From contig NZ_CP095072.1 in assembly GCF_022919115.1 (NCBI RefSeq), forward strand, positions 2,232,001 through 2,296,000: a stretch of DNA of 64,000 bases, read 5' to 3'. Below are positions 1 to 8,394 of this stretch, piece by piece (position 1 is the first letter of the stretch; the number at the start of each line of letters is the position of its first letter). The translations under genes and the position numbers were made by a program. This DNA is from Gracilibacillus caseinilyticus (GTDB taxonomy: Bacteria > Bacillota > Bacilli > Bacillales > Amphibacillaceae). The notes below the pieces were generated by a model. It was not told the origin of the DNA, ran no database searches, and saw nothing but the letters and a program-made list of their open reading frames with translations.

Positions 1-412
1 AAAGCCTCCTAGTACCCCGAATATACCAATGGCGATCCAAAATCCTTAGAGCAGCGCCTCTCCCCATTCACCTGCGACTTCCATATATGATCTGGAAAAG
101 GTACAATAGGCTGCAGAAGAAAAGCCCAAGATAATGGAGACCCAAATCAAGGAAAGAGCTCACTCTACACCTAGAATGAAGAGGGTTCCTTTTTTAAATC
201 TCACTCTTGCAGCCGATGAAACTTGAGTATTATCCGCGAGTTCCATATCCAAATCAGCATTGTTAAGAATAACGAAGAGATCACACCAGATACAAACTCA
301 GACATTTCAAGGGATGTATTGATATCTGGAAGAAGCAACCAAAGCTGAATCTCGCAAAGCCATAGGTGACAGCAATCATCGCTACACCGGGCAAAACGAT
401 CCTTGAGAATTT
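1..412 (-). pseudogene. Decayed MFS transporter (YbfB/YjiJ-like), truncated by window edge
   Basis: No intact ORF is present, but minus-strand translation gives pieces of a major facilitator protein in shifting frames. Reading from about 412, one frame gives an N-terminal segment containing AVTYGFARFSFG, typical of the start of YbfB/YjiJ-type MFS proteins. A second frame then gives LPDINTSLEMSEFVSGVISS (the first periplasmic loop into TM2). After an apparent deletion a third frame gives a hydrophobic stretch with SSAAYCTFSRSYMEVAGEWG. The expected start position carries no ATG (an in-frame TAA lies just before the conserved part), and internal stops and frameshifts are visible. The gene would read leftward from the operator at 447-468, so it was probably a TetR-regulated exporter. 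The rest lies outside the window. The family call rests on remembered motif similarity. Confidence 0.55.
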
Positions 413-446
413 TTATGCTATAGTATCATCCTAACTTAACAAATTA

Positions 447-468
447 TATAGAACGACCTTTCTATTTT
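447..468. promoter_or_regulatory. TetR-type operator, copy 1
   Basis: The imperfect 16-bp palindrome TAGAACGACCTTTCTA lies here. The identical site occurs inverted at 1173-1195 in front of the BCCT gene. It sits between the tetR stop codon and the decayed MFS gene and overlaps a minus-strand TATAAT-like -10 (positions 444-449). Most likely it is the binding site by which the adjacent TetR protein repressed the MFS gene. Confidence 0.7.
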
Positions 469-481
469 TTGTGTAAAAAAA

Positions 482-1036
482 TTACGATGTGTGTTGGACA
501 AGCGTCCTCGCCATCGCAATAGAATATTCGGTTGCTTTCTCAGCACCAATTAAGGTTGTCATAGAGGTGGTTCCTTCCAGAAGCAATATAAACTGATTAG
601 CTAAATCACGCTCGTTATCTATCTTTTTTTTCTGAGCTAGCTGTTGAAAATAGTGAAGTAATTTTGATTTATGCCCTCTGGCAATGTTCTCAATTTCATT
701 ATCGGATCCCGCATAATCCTCAATCGCTCGTATGAACATATCTCCTTTATAAGATTCTTCTTTTAACCAGCGACCATGAGCTTCTACCACTAGAATAAAA
801 GGAGAATCAGAATCCATCTCTACATGTGAATCCAGATAGGACCAATAGCGTTCTTCTCGTTGTTTTAACACTTCTTCTACTAAATTTTCTTTGGAAGAAA
901 AATGATTATACAGCGTCATGGATGCGACATTCGCCTCATTAATGATTTGCTTTAACCCTACGCCGCGAAAGCCATGTTCATAAAATAAGCGTTCAGCTAC
1001 TTCTAGTAATGCTTCTTTTTTTGCAGATCGTCTCAT
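482..1036 (-). CDS. TetR/AcrR family transcriptional regulator
   Basis: A 184-residue protein of usual TetR length. Residues 6-53 form the N-terminal helix-turn-helix, with the characteristic ...LFYEHGFRGVGLKQI... and ASMTLYNHFSSKENLV pattern (recognition helix about 37-46). The remaining all-helical part is the ligand-binding and dimerisation domain and gives no clue to the ligand. The start is supported by AAAGGAG upstream on the minus strand. The gene is divergent from the BCCT transporter, and identical palindromes flank it at 447-468 and 1173-1195. It therefore very likely represses both the BCCT gene and the (now broken) MFS gene, and probably itself. The ligand could be a quaternary ammonium or other cationic compound, but that is inference from the targets. 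Confidence 0.9.
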   Translation of the reverse strand: MRRSAKKEALLEVAERLFYEHGFRGVGLKQIINEANVASMTLYNHFSSKENLVEEVLKQREERYWSYLDSHVEMDSDSPFILVVEAHGRWLKEESYKGDMFIRAIEDYAGSDNEIENIARGHKSKLLHYFQQLAQKKKIDNERDLANQFILLLEGTTSMTTLIGAEKATEYSIAMARTLVQHTS

Positions 1037-1145
1037 GTGATTATTTCTCCTTTAAACTAGATAGAACAGTCAATATAGCTACAGATTATCAAATGGATAT
1101 AACATCGTCAACTGATTATGACGGCTCATTGGATCATGGAATGGG

Positions 1146-1195
1146 TTGATTATTTGAATCTTCCTATGTTATAAATAGAAAGGTCGTTCTATATA
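1146..1195 (+). promoter_or_regulatory. BCCT promoter with TetR operator copy 2
   Basis: TTGATT (1146-1151), an 18-bp spacer and TATAAA (1170-1175) make a plausible sigma-A promoter. The palindrome TAGAAAGGTCGTTCTA at about 1176-1191 starts at the -10 and covers the expected transcription start, a classical repressor position. It is the exact inverse of the site at 447-468. Confidence 0.7.
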
Positions 1196-1227
1196 AAGAA
1201 GTAACAAAATGTAGTAAGGTGGTTTTT

Positions 1228-2709
1228 ATGAACAAAGTATCAAATGTTTTTTGGATTTCGTTATTTATTTCCATTGTTTTTGTAGCGTGGGGAGCATTGG
1301 CACCAGAGAATCTGGACAATGTTTTTTCCAGCATCCAAACATTTTTGACGGATAAATTCAATTGGTTATATATTTTTTCTGTTACGATTTTCCTTGTGTA
1401 TTCTATTTACTTAATGTTTAGTAAGTATGGAAAAATGAAGTTGGGGAAGCCTGACGAAAAGCCTGAATATAGCCGTATTTCATGGTTTGCAATGTTATTC
1501 AGTGCTGGAATGGGAATTGGTATCATATTCTGGGGTGCAGCAGAACCACTTGTTCACTTTGCAACTCCTCCAGAAGCTGATCCTGAAACAAAAGAAGCTG
1601 CAACTAAAGCGTTACGGTATTCTGTATATCATTGGGGCCTTCAAACATGGGCGATTTATACAGTGATAGCTCTTGCCATTGCTTATTTCAAATTTAGAAG
1701 AGAAGTGCCTGGTGTGATCAGTGGAACGTTGCAACCACTCTTGGGCGACAGAGTAAATGGCGCTATTGGTAAAGTGATTGATATTATCGCTGTTTTTGCG
1801 ACTATATTTGGCGTAGCGACATCGCTTGGACTAGGAGCTTCACAAATTAATGGCGGTCTGGCTTTTATTTCGGATATTGAAAATTCAATGTCCACTAAAT
1901 TTATCATTATAGGCATTGTGACCGTATTGTTTTTAATATCTGCCTGGTCGGGTATTAATCGAGGAATCAAGTATTTAAGTAACCTTAATATTATTTTGGC
2001 AGTTGCCCTTCTGCTATTTATCCTGATCGTAGGGCCAACTGTTTTTATCTTAAAAAATCTAGGTTCGACCTTTTTATCATATGTGACGCATCTACCAACG
2101 GATAGTATCAGAGTTTCTCCTGAAGATCCGGAATTTGCGCAGTGGGTGAAGGATTGGACGGTGTTCTATTGGGCATGGTTTATCGCTTGGTCGCCGTTCG
2201 TTGGTGCCTTTATCGCGAGAGTGTCTAGAGGACGAAGCATTCGCGAATTCATCTTCGGTGTCCTTTTTGTCCCTACTCTTTTCTGTATATTATGGTTTGC
2301 GGTGTTTGGAGGAGGAAGTCTGTTCCAGGAGTTGCAAGGTATCAACACCGGTTTATCAGATTTAGCAAAAGAGGAAGCGATGTTTGGTATGTTCTCCTCC
2401 CTTCCATTTGGTACAGTAGCTACCATCTTAGCTGTATTGCTAATCAGTACGTTTTTTATTACGTCAGCTGATTCAGCTACGTTTGTTTTGGGGATGCAGA
2501 CAACCAATGGCAGTCTCAACCCACCAAACGTGGTCAAAATGACTTGGGGTGTTATTTTAGCAGCGACAGCCTCTGTACTACTGGCATCCGGAGGTCTAGG
2601 TGCTTTGCAGACAGCATCGATCGCGTCAGCTTTTCCATTCATCTTTATTTTGTTGACCATGATCGTCTCGTTAACGAAAGCATTGAGAGAAGATTATCGG
2701 GAAGAGTAA
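1228..2709 (+). CDS. BCCT family transporter (glycine betaine type)
   Basis: A sodium-coupled importer of betaine, carnitine or choline-like compounds in the cytoplasmic membrane, normally used for osmoprotection. The 493-residue protein has about 12 hydrophobic helices. It carries the BCCT glycine motif GMGIG in SAGMGIGIIFWGAAEPL (about residue 88-108) and the signature WAWFIAWSPFVGAFIARVSR with RGRSIREF in the eighth-helix region. The GMGIG form is the one found in sodium-dependent betaine carriers. I chose ATG 1228 rather than GTG 1219 because AAGGTGG (1217-1223) is then a proper ribosome site. Control by the divergent TetR is unusual for an OpuD/BetL osmolyte carrier, which normally responds to osmolarity, so the substrate may be a different quaternary amine. 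A strong hairpin terminator follows. Confidence 0.9.
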   Translation: MNKVSNVFWISLFISIVFVAWGALAPENLDNVFSSIQTFLTDKFNWLYIFSVTIFLVYSIYLMFSKYGKMKLGKPDEKPEYSRISWFAMLFSAGMGIGIIFWGAAEPLVHFATPPEADPETKEAATKALRYSVYHWGLQTWAIYTVIALAIAYFKFRREVPGVISGTLQPLLGDRVNGAIGKVIDIIAVFATIFGVATSLGLGASQINGGLAFISDIENSMSTKFIIIGIVTVLFLISAWSGINRGIKYLSNLNIILAVALLLFILIVGPTVFILKNLGSTFLSYVTHLPTDSIRVSPEDPEFAQWVKDWTVFYWAWFIAWSPFVGAFIARVSRGRSIREFIFGVLFVPTLFCILWFAVFGGGSLFQELQGINTGLSDLAKEEAMFGMFSSLPFGTVATILAVLLISTFFITSADSATFVLGMQTTNGSLNPPNVVKMTWGVILAATASVLLASGGLGALQTASIASAFPFIFILLTMIVSLTKALREDYREE

Positions 2710-2726
2710 CGATTCTTGAGAATGAA

Positions 2727-2757
2727 AAACGCTAAACCAGAGATGGTTTAGCGTTTT
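2727..2757. terminator. Bidirectional rho-independent terminator
   Basis: AAACGCTAAACC (2727-2738) pairs perfectly with GGTTTAGCGTTT (2745-2756). A/T runs on both sides let it serve the BCCT gene (plus) and the small convergent ORF at 2778-2996 (minus). Confidence 0.85.
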
Positions 2758-2777
2758 GTTACATGTGAATAGATATT

Positions 2778-2996
2778 TTATTTATCTTTTCGATGCTTTT
2801 GCTCTGATTCTGAAGTGCTTTGGCTATTTTCTTTTTGCCTTATATTCTTTTCCTCGATTTCTACATCCTTTAAAGGAATTTCATCCACTGTTTGCAGTTC
2901 CTCGAATTCTGACAGGTCTGGTTGTTTTTTTACTTTCTCCGTCTTTTGATTCTGTACGTTTTTCTGCTGACGGTTATTCTTCACATCTGTCACCAT
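2778..2996 (-). CDS. Small hydrophilic protein, unknown function
   Basis: A 72-residue, very hydrophilic, Lys/Glu/Gln-rich sequence with no cysteine or hydrophobic segment, probably largely disordered. I do not recognise a family. Support for it being real: no internal stop, AAAGG next to the start, and a terminator with a T-run just downstream on the same strand. The start is uncertain. AAAGG abuts the ATG at 2996, which is too close, and a GTG four codons further in (KNNRQQ... start) would be better spaced. The plus-strand ORF over the same place is Phe/Ser/Leu-rich and looks like a shadow. Confidence 0.45.
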   Translation of the reverse strand: MVTDVKNNRQQKNVQNQKTEKVKKQPDLSEFEELQTVDEIPLKDVEIEEKNIRQKENSQSTSESEQKHRKDK

Positions 2997-3143
2997 CCTT
3001 TAGTAGTGATGAGGATTCTTGTTTTGCGCTTTCCCTTTTTTAGAACGCTGTAAACCCTCCGAAACTAAGTGCGACCGTCATGATCGATTCATAATATAAT
3101 GACTTAACTGCCTAATGATCACAACTGTGTGAAGCAAAGCGCC

Positions 3144-3285
3144 GAAAATATACTCCACGTCCTGTGGGCACGGCTTCAGATAGGCTACTACTTCTTTGCT
3201 GCCTTGTACCGAGGAAGCCGCTTCATACAAAGTTAGCTTCAACCATGCCCCGCAGGACGCGAAATGATTGGCTGGAGCGTATCTC
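3144..3285. repeat. GC-rich intergenic inverted repeat (copy R1)
   Basis: The outer arms CGTCCTGTGGGCACGGCTTC (from about 3159) and a reverse copy near 3245-3262 (CGTCCTGCGGGGCATGGTTG on the other strand) form a long imperfect hairpin. The right half matches 54170-54215 and the left half matches 54520-54605 in inverted orientation. GC content is well above its surroundings. The 70-residue ORF through it is not a gene. Confidence 0.75.
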
Positions 3286-3336
3286 AGCACCTCTTAGCTA
3301 GATGACATAATCCGTATTAAAGGAAGTTGTATATAT

Positions 3337-3348
3337 TTACGTTCGTAA
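3337..3348. promoter_or_regulatory. Possible operator upstream of aldehyde dehydrogenase
   Basis: TTACGTTCGTAA has inverted arms TTACG/CGTAA about 120 bp before the dehydrogenase start. There is no regulator gene next to it, so this is only a candidate. Confidence 0.2.
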
Positions 3349-3470
3349 CGACTGCTCAGGGTTAAGAGTACCATCTCCATGTCCGAAGTGTTTAAAAATA
3401 CAAATAAAGGGAAACGTTCTGTAAGGCAACATGATTTAGATCATATTAAAAGAAAGGATCGGATATCAAT

Positions 3471-4898
3471 ATGTATAACTATACAAAGCAATTCATAAAT
3501 GGAGAATGGATAGAATCAACAGGAAATGAAACAATTGCTGTTATTAATCCAGCCTCAGAAGAAAAAATTGGTACGATCGGTTCTGGAACACAAGAAGATT
3601 TAGACAAAGCGGTACAAGCAGCCAAAGAAGCATTCCCTTCTTTTTCTCAAACATCAAGAGAGGAACGCGTTCAATTATTAGAAAATATCGCTAAAGAATA
3701 TGAAAAAAGAAAAGACGAGTTTATTAATATTATCACAGAAGAGCTCGGTTCTTCTGTGACATTTTCAGAAGAAGTCCAATATACAATGGGCTTGAACCAT
3801 TTTAAAGAAACGGCAAAAATTCTTCGAGACTTTCCATTTTCAGAGGAGAGAGAAGATTCATATATTCAAAAGGATGCGATCGGTGTAGCAGGCTTAATTA
3901 CACCTTGGAATTTCCCAACCAACCAGATTTCTACCAAATTAGCCAGTGCACTGGCATCCGGCAGTACGGTAGTTTTTAAGCCTGCATCAAAGACACCATT
4001 TGCTTCTATCCTGTTAACAGAAGTAATGGATGCGGCCGGCGTTCCTAAAGGTGTCGTGAACTTAGTAAATGGTAAAGGTTCCACGATCGGAAACGGCATT
4101 AGTTCGCATCCGGACATTGACTTTGTTTCATTCACTGGATCAGGTAAGGTCGGTAAGAAAACGATGGAAAATGCAGCACAGGATATTAAAAAAGTGTCGC
4201 TTGAGTTAGGTGGTAAATCACCTATTGTAGTGTTGGATGATGCCGATGTGGATAAGGCAGCTCATGCCGCTCTATCCAACATTGCTTCCAATACAGGACA
4301 AGTATGCTCAGCGGGTACACGTATTTTCATACCAAAAACAATGCACGATCCATTCGTTGATGCTGTAAGACGATTAGTGGACGAGTACCCTGTTGGTGAT
4401 CCGAAAGATAAGAACACCTTCATGGGACCACAGGTTTCCGAGGATCAATGGGAAACCGTTCAAGAGTATATTCAAATAGGTATCGATGATGGTGCAGAAT
4501 TAATTGTTGGCGGAAAAGGTAAACCAGAAGGATTAGAAACGGGTTATTACTCCCGAATCACCATGTTTACCAATGTGGATCACGACAGTGCCATCGCGCA
4601 GGAAGAAATATTTGGTCCGGTAATGACTGTATTCACGTATGATACGCTGGAAGAAGCGATCGAACTCGCGAATACTACCATCTATGGACTAGCTGGCTAT
4701 ATCGTTGGTGAAGATCCAGCTACCTTAACTAAAGTTGCAAAAAGTATTCGTGCCGGAAGAATCACTATTAATGGTGCTGCTGCTGACTTCAGTGCACCAT
4801 TTGGCGGATTCAAACAATCTGGTATCGGACGCGAATGGGGCGACTATGGTATGGAAGAATTTTTAGAAGCGAAGACGATTTTGGGAATGCCTAAATAA
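3471..4898 (+). CDS. NAD(P)-dependent aldehyde dehydrogenase
   Basis: Oxidises an aldehyde to the acid with NAD(P)+. The 475-residue protein is full length for the ALDH superfamily. Visible active-site elements: N147 in TPWNFP, K170 in VFKPAS (cofactor), FTGSGKVG at 221-228 (Rossmann turn), E245 in LELGGKSP (general base), the catalytic nucleophile C279 in NTGQVCSAGTR, and the EEIFGPV motif. GAAAGGA at 3451-3457 supports ATG 3471. It stands alone between a repeat and a terminator, so context does not give the substrate. It resembles the broad-specificity DhaS/YcbD-type group, and betaine-aldehyde use cannot be excluded given the nearby betaine carrier. Confidence 0.9.
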   Translation: MYNYTKQFINGEWIESTGNETIAVINPASEEKIGTIGSGTQEDLDKAVQAAKEAFPSFSQTSREERVQLLENIAKEYEKRKDEFINIITEELGSSVTFSEEVQYTMGLNHFKETAKILRDFPFSEEREDSYIQKDAIGVAGLITPWNFPTNQISTKLASALASGSTVVFKPASKTPFASILLTEVMDAAGVPKGVVNLVNGKGSTIGNGISSHPDIDFVSFTGSGKVGKKTMENAAQDIKKVSLELGGKSPIVVLDDADVDKAAHAALSNIASNTGQVCSAGTRIFIPKTMHDPFVDAVRRLVDEYPVGDPKDKNTFMGPQVSEDQWETVQEYIQIGIDDGAELIVGGKGKPEGLETGYYSRITMFTNVDHDSAIAQEEIFGPVMTVFTYDTLEEAIELANTTIYGLAGYIVGEDPATLTKVAKSIRAGRITINGAAADFSAPFGGFKQSGIGREWGDYGMEEFLEAKTILGMPK

Positions 4899-4931
4899 GG
4901 AAATGAGTAAATAGGAAGAAATGTTTATAAT

Positions 4932-4968
4932 GGATGTATGGGCTTTGAGTCTATACATCCTTTGTTTT
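4932..4968 (+). terminator. Terminator of aldehyde dehydrogenase gene
   Basis: GGATGTAT (4932-4939) pairs with ATACATCC (4953-4960), followed by TTTGTTTT. Confidence 0.75.
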
Positions 4969-5168
4969 AGGACCTGTCGCTTCTTTAATTGTTTTTGAAT
5001 GTGACTTGTCCAGGGCTTATACTCTTTTCCATTTCGTATATACTAGGCAACAAAACGTAACGCATCATTTAGCAAATACACCTCAGTTTGTCTTGTTAAG
5101 AAAAAACGTAATGGTATATACCGTGTGGAGTCATGTTTTTTTGAGATTCAATAATGCTTTTTGATTAA

Positions 5169-6134
5169 CTACCTCAACCGAAAAGCCCCTCCATCCATCA
5201 CCTCCACATCATCCCGCATTCCAACCTGCTTCATCAACCGGAATAATGCCGCGTCTTTATATTTCGCCTCGATCATACAGTCAATTTGCGGTACAGATCC
5301 GTTTATCTCTTTCAAAAATTTGAAAAACATATCGATATCAATATAGTCAGCATGGTGTCGCATCTGTTCGTTACTCTTAGGACTGGAAATATGCATTTTG
5401 ATTGGCAGCGGGGAATACTTCCACGTTTGGACAATGCGCTCCCAGTTTTCCGTCCAGTTTTCTTTTTGGTGATGCACAAGGTGGTGATGGTAATCAAAAA
5501 CAAGTGGAAGGCCTAATTTCTCGCATAGAAAAAGGGTATCGTCTACTGTGAAAGAGGTATCGTCATTCTCCAGCATCATCATTTTTTGTATCGGTCTTGG
5601 GACAAGCATCCAATTGTCGATGAAGCGCTCCAGTGATTTTTCGGTTTCCTTATATTTACCGCCGACATGAATGACACAGCGATGCTCAGGATTTATGCCC
5701 ATTCCTTTTAGAAGCAAATAGTGCATTTTTAGCGTCAGCACGGAATTCTTCAGTATCTCTTTTTTGATAGAATTCAATACGACAAAATGATCCGGGTGGA
5801 AATCAATCCGTATTTGATGCTGCTTTACATAGTCTCCGATTTCGATCAATTTTTCCCGGAGTGGTTTCATATAATGCCAATCCAGCAGTTCCTCGTGATT
5901 GGCTAGTGGAATAAGTCGTGATGTCAGACGGTAAAAAGAGATGTCTGACGCTCTGTTATGCTTTAAAATTCGTAAGGTGTTATGTAAATTTTCGAGGGCG
6001 ATTCGCTCTAGTTTTCGAATCGCTGCCTCTCGATCTCTTATTGTTTCAAATTGCTTAAATGTCATCGTTTGCGAAGGTGAGGCATTTTTTACGTATTTGC
6101 TCATGGCCACATAGCCAAGTCGGACGATTGTCAT
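5169..6134 (-). CDS. uvsE: UV-damage endonuclease UvsE
   Basis: A metal-dependent TIM-barrel endonuclease that nicks DNA 5' of UV photoproducts, an alternative to UvrABC excision. The 321-residue protein matches the UvdE/UvsE family from start to end: MTIVRLGYVAMS at the N-terminus, FYRLTSRLIPLANHEE, RIDFHPDHFVVLNS, CVIHVGGKYKETEKSLERF, LVFDYHHHLVHH, MHISSPK, and DCMIEAKYKDAALFRL near the C-terminus. The His, Asp and Glu residues in these motifs are the expected metal ligands. AGGAGGTAACC directly before the ATG fixes the start. It is convergent with the aldehyde dehydrogenase and divergent from the metallo-hydrolase gene. Sunlit or salty surface habitats fit its presence. Confidence 0.93.
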   Translation of the reverse strand: MTIVRLGYVAMSKYVKNASPSQTMTFKQFETIRDREAAIRKLERIALENLHNTLRILKHNRASDISFYRLTSRLIPLANHEELLDWHYMKPLREKLIEIGDYVKQHQIRIDFHPDHFVVLNSIKKEILKNSVLTLKMHYLLLKGMGINPEHRCVIHVGGKYKETEKSLERFIDNWMLVPRPIQKMMMLENDDTSFTVDDTLFLCEKLGLPLVFDYHHHLVHHQKENWTENWERIVQTWKYSPLPIKMHISSPKSNEQMRHHADYIDIDMFFKFLKEINGSVPQIDCMIEAKYKDAALFRLMKQVGMRDDVEVMDGGAFRLR

Positions 6135-6251
6135 GGTTACCTCCTGGATTGAATAATGATAGTAATGTTAGTTTTTCTTAAAATTCTTTTTATTATGTAA
6201 CCACCTTGTGATCTCAATCGTATCTATGGGATATAAATATTCGGGGAGTGG

Positions 6252-6918
6252 ATGAAGGTGAAAGTAACAAAGTCTAACCAGCTGTATCAGCTCGCTTTTA
6301 TGCCGAGATTTTTTCCTGTTAATTGTTATTTTGTAGAGGAAGATCAATCCCTTACACTAGTCGATGCTGGATTACCTTTTTTCAAAAAAGCGATTGTCAA
6401 AGCTGCGGCTGATATCGGAAAGCCAATTGAAAAAATTGCTCACACATATTCACAGTGACCATATTGGAGCGTTGGCAGGATTGAAAGCGGATCTGCCTGA
6501 GGTGGAAATTTTCGTGCCTTCTGAAGACATAAAAATGCTGGATGGCGGTCTGGAAAAACAAATCAATCGTGTGCCGTATCAGCTATTTGAGGATGGTGCT
6601 CAAATCGGTTCTTTGAAAGCGATTCTGTCACCTGGTCATTCGCCGGGCAGCATGTCTTTTTTGCATGTGAGAGATCACAGTCTGATAGCAGGGGATGCCT
6701 TCCAAATATTCGGTGGATTAGCTGTATCTGGAGATGTCCGTTGGCGATTTCCGTTTCCTGCTTGGGCCACATGGGATAAAAAAATGGCAGTGGGAACAGC
6801 GCAACGATTAGTGAATTTGCACCCCTCTGTGCTGGCGGTTGGCCATGGCGATTTGTTATCTCATCCGGAAAAGCAAATGAAGGATGTTGTAAAGCGTGCG
6901 AAACAACAATTGATGTAA
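6252..6918 (+). pseudogene. MBL-fold metallo-hydrolase, one-base frameshift
   Basis: Two overlapping ORFs in different frames together make one metallo-beta-lactamase-fold protein of about 220 residues. Frame 1 (6252-6458) carries the N-terminal strand pair (CYFVEEDQSLTLVDAGLP). Frame 2, from about 6440 to 6918, carries the metal motif THIHSDHIG, the later His in SPGHSPGSMSF, the Asp in IAGDAF and the His in VGHGD. The break lies at a six-A run (6430-6435) followed by TTGCT; removing one base restores ...EK-(I/L)-LTHIHSDH. It is either a true single-base insertion or a sequencing error. Because all metal ligands are intact, the loss must be recent if real. GGGGAGTGG precedes the ATG. Substrate unknown. 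Confidence 0.8.
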
Positions 6919-6943
6919 GAGTTGCACAAATTGTCAGAATATG

Positions 6944-6972
6944 TTGACAAAAGGTAAGGTGTGGATTAAAAT
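6944..6972 (+). promoter_or_regulatory. Sigma-A promoter of the methionine transport operon
   Basis: TTGACA (6944-6949), a 17-bp spacer and TAAAAT (6967-6972), about 35 nt ahead of the S-box aptamer. Confidence 0.8.
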
Positions 6973-7007
6973 AACAACATTGCTATTAAAAAATTCATAC
7001 TATTTTC

Positions 7008-7133
7008 ATTCTTATCCAGAGAGGTGGAGGGACTGGCCCTGTGAAACCTCGGCAACGGGTTTTATTCTGATTATGGAATAAAAAGAGCGTGCCAATTCCA
7101 TCAAGTGAACCGTTCACTTGAAAGATAAGAGGA
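7008..7133 (+). promoter_or_regulatory. SAM-I (S-box) riboswitch aptamer
   Basis: It has the hallmarks of the S-box: P1 arms CTTATC (7011-7016) and GATAAG near 7122-7128, the invariant GAGGTGGAGGGACTGGCCC followed by GAAACCTCGGCAAC, then GTGCCAATTCC and the closing GAAAGATAAGAGGA. The variable hairpin (TTTTATTCTGATTATGGAATAAAA) and the P4 hairpin (CAAGTGAACCGTTCACTTG) are both well formed. SAM binding should favour the terminator at 7153-7188. It precedes metN, so the transporter is induced when SAM is low. Confidence 0.97.
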
Positions 7134-7152
7134 GTTTAATACATACATATTG

Positions 7153-7188
7153 AATCTTCTCTTCTAAGAATGAAGGGGAGATTTTTTT
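7153..7188 (+). terminator. S-box expression-platform terminator
   Basis: AATCTTCTCTTC (7153-7164) pairs, with G-U pairs, with GAAGGGGAGATT (7172-7183), then a T-run. The 5' side can also pair with the 3' strand of aptamer P1 (AAGAGGAG), giving the alternative antiterminator. Confidence 0.85.
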
Positions 7189-7190
7189 GT

Positions 7191-7313
7191 ACGGTAGGAA
7201 AGTATAAAATTTTAGCAATGAAGAAGCACGACGTAGTGAAAATTTAGTATGTACCAAGTATAAGAAAAACTTCGGTACTCGCTAATAGACGAGGCGAATG
7301 ACGAGTTTTTCTA
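7191..7313 (+). repeat. 123-bp interspersed element, copy A
   Basis: Begins ACGGTAGGAAAGTATAAAAT and ends with a hairpin (CTTCGGTACTCGC / GCGAATGACGAG) plus TTTTTCTA. Related copies lie at 9944, 16401, 30655 (inverted) and 57399. This one sits between the S-box terminator and metN, 52 nt before the start codon. Confidence 0.85.
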
Positions 7314-7365
7314 ATTTTAAATTCATCTGAAGACAACACACAATACGTTAGAAAAGAGTGAAGTT

Positions 7366-8394
7366 ATGATTGAGTTTCAGAACATCAGTAAGACGTACAT
7401 AACGAACGACAGGGAAATAACCGCAGTCGATCAGGTCAACTTGTCGATTGACCGAGGTGAAATATTTGGCGTGATTGGTTTTAGTGGCGCTGGAAAAAGT
7501 ACCTTGATACGCTGTGTCAACTTGTTGGAAAGACCGGATATTGGCAAAGTTCTCGTAAACCACAACGATCTATTAAGTCTTTCTAAAAGAGAACTGATTG
7601 ATGTGCGCCGAAAAATAGGCATGATTTTTCAACATTTTAATTTACTAGAATCAAAGACAGTCTTTCATAATGTCGGTTTTCCGTTATCCTTAGCGGGAGT
7701 ACCTGGAACTAAAGTCAAACAAAAAGTAGAGGAATTACTAGAGTTTGTCGGGTTAGCAGATAAAGCGGATCATTATCCGGAACAGCTGTCTGGCGGGCAG
7801 AAACAGCGTGTAGGAATTGCGAGAGCATTGGCAACCGATCCGGAGATATTGCTTTGTGATGAAGCGACATCTGCATTAGACCCGCAGACAACCAGTTCGA
7901 TTCTTGATTTATTACGAAAAGTAAGAGATGAGTATCACATTACGATTTTAATGATCACCCATGAAATGCAAGTTATTAAGGAAGTCTGTGATCGCGTTGC
8001 GGTGATGGAGGAAGGAAAGGTGATTGAAGAAGGCTCGATCTTTGATGTCTTTTCGAATCCGCAGCAGCAAACGACGAAGAACTTCGTCAAAACGGTCATG
8101 AATGATGAGCTGCCGCAATCGGTGATGGATAAGGTGACTCGCTCGCAAGGCAATAGCGCTATTTATCGGTTAACTTTTGAAAATGACTCAACGGAAATGC
8201 CGCTTATCTCAGAAGTTGCGAAGCGTTACGATGTACACACCAATATTTTGTTTGGGCAGATAGTGGAGCTGCAAGGCCGACCATTCGGTAACTTGGTGGT
8301 TGAATTGCAAGGGAAGTCCAGTGAGATCCAAGAAGCATATCAGTTTATCGACAGCAAAGTGAAAGTGGAGGAGGTTACAGCAGATGGACGTTAA
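7366..8394 (+). CDS. metN: Methionine ABC transporter ATP-binding protein MetN
   Basis: The cytoplasmic ATPase of the D/L-methionine importer. The 342-residue protein has Walker A GFSGAGKST (38-46), a Q-loop in MIFQHFNLL, the signature LSGGQKQR, Walker B LLCDEATSALDP and the H-loop THEM. The C-terminal part from about residue 260 is the NIL (ACT-like) regulatory domain typical of MetN, which binds methionine and causes trans-inhibition. The S-box upstream and the permease and MetQ downstream make the substrate assignment firm. The gene overlaps the permease start by 11 bp. Confidence 0.95.
   Translation: MIEFQNISKTYITNDREITAVDQVNLSIDRGEIFGVIGFSGAGKSTLIRCVNLLERPDIGKVLVNHNDLLSLSKRELIDVRRKIGMIFQHFNLLESKTVFHNVGFPLSLAGVPGTKVKQKVEELLEFVGLADKADHYPEQLSGGQKQRVGIARALATDPEILLCDEATSALDPQTTSSILDLLRKVRDEYHITILMITHEMQVIKEVCDRVAVMEEGKVIEEGSIFDVFSNPQQQTTKNFVKTVMNDELPQSVMDKVTRSQGNSAIYRLTFENDSTEMPLISEVAKRYDVHTNILFGQIVELQGRPFGNLVVELQGKSSEIQEAYQFIDSKVKVEEVTADGR

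Noticed and set aside
2756..3043. 95-residue plus-strand ORF
   Set aside because: Begins inside the BCCT terminator, Phe/Ser/Leu-rich, overlaps the more plausible hydrophilic minus-strand ORF.
3078..3290. 70-residue minus-strand ORF
   Set aside because: It lies fully within the GC-rich inverted repeat R1; its translation recurs in fragments at 54.2-54.6 kb only because the DNA repeat does.
3300..3470. Riboswitch before the aldehyde dehydrogenase
   Set aside because: No conserved aptamer motif or terminator found; only a short TTACG palindrome is visible.
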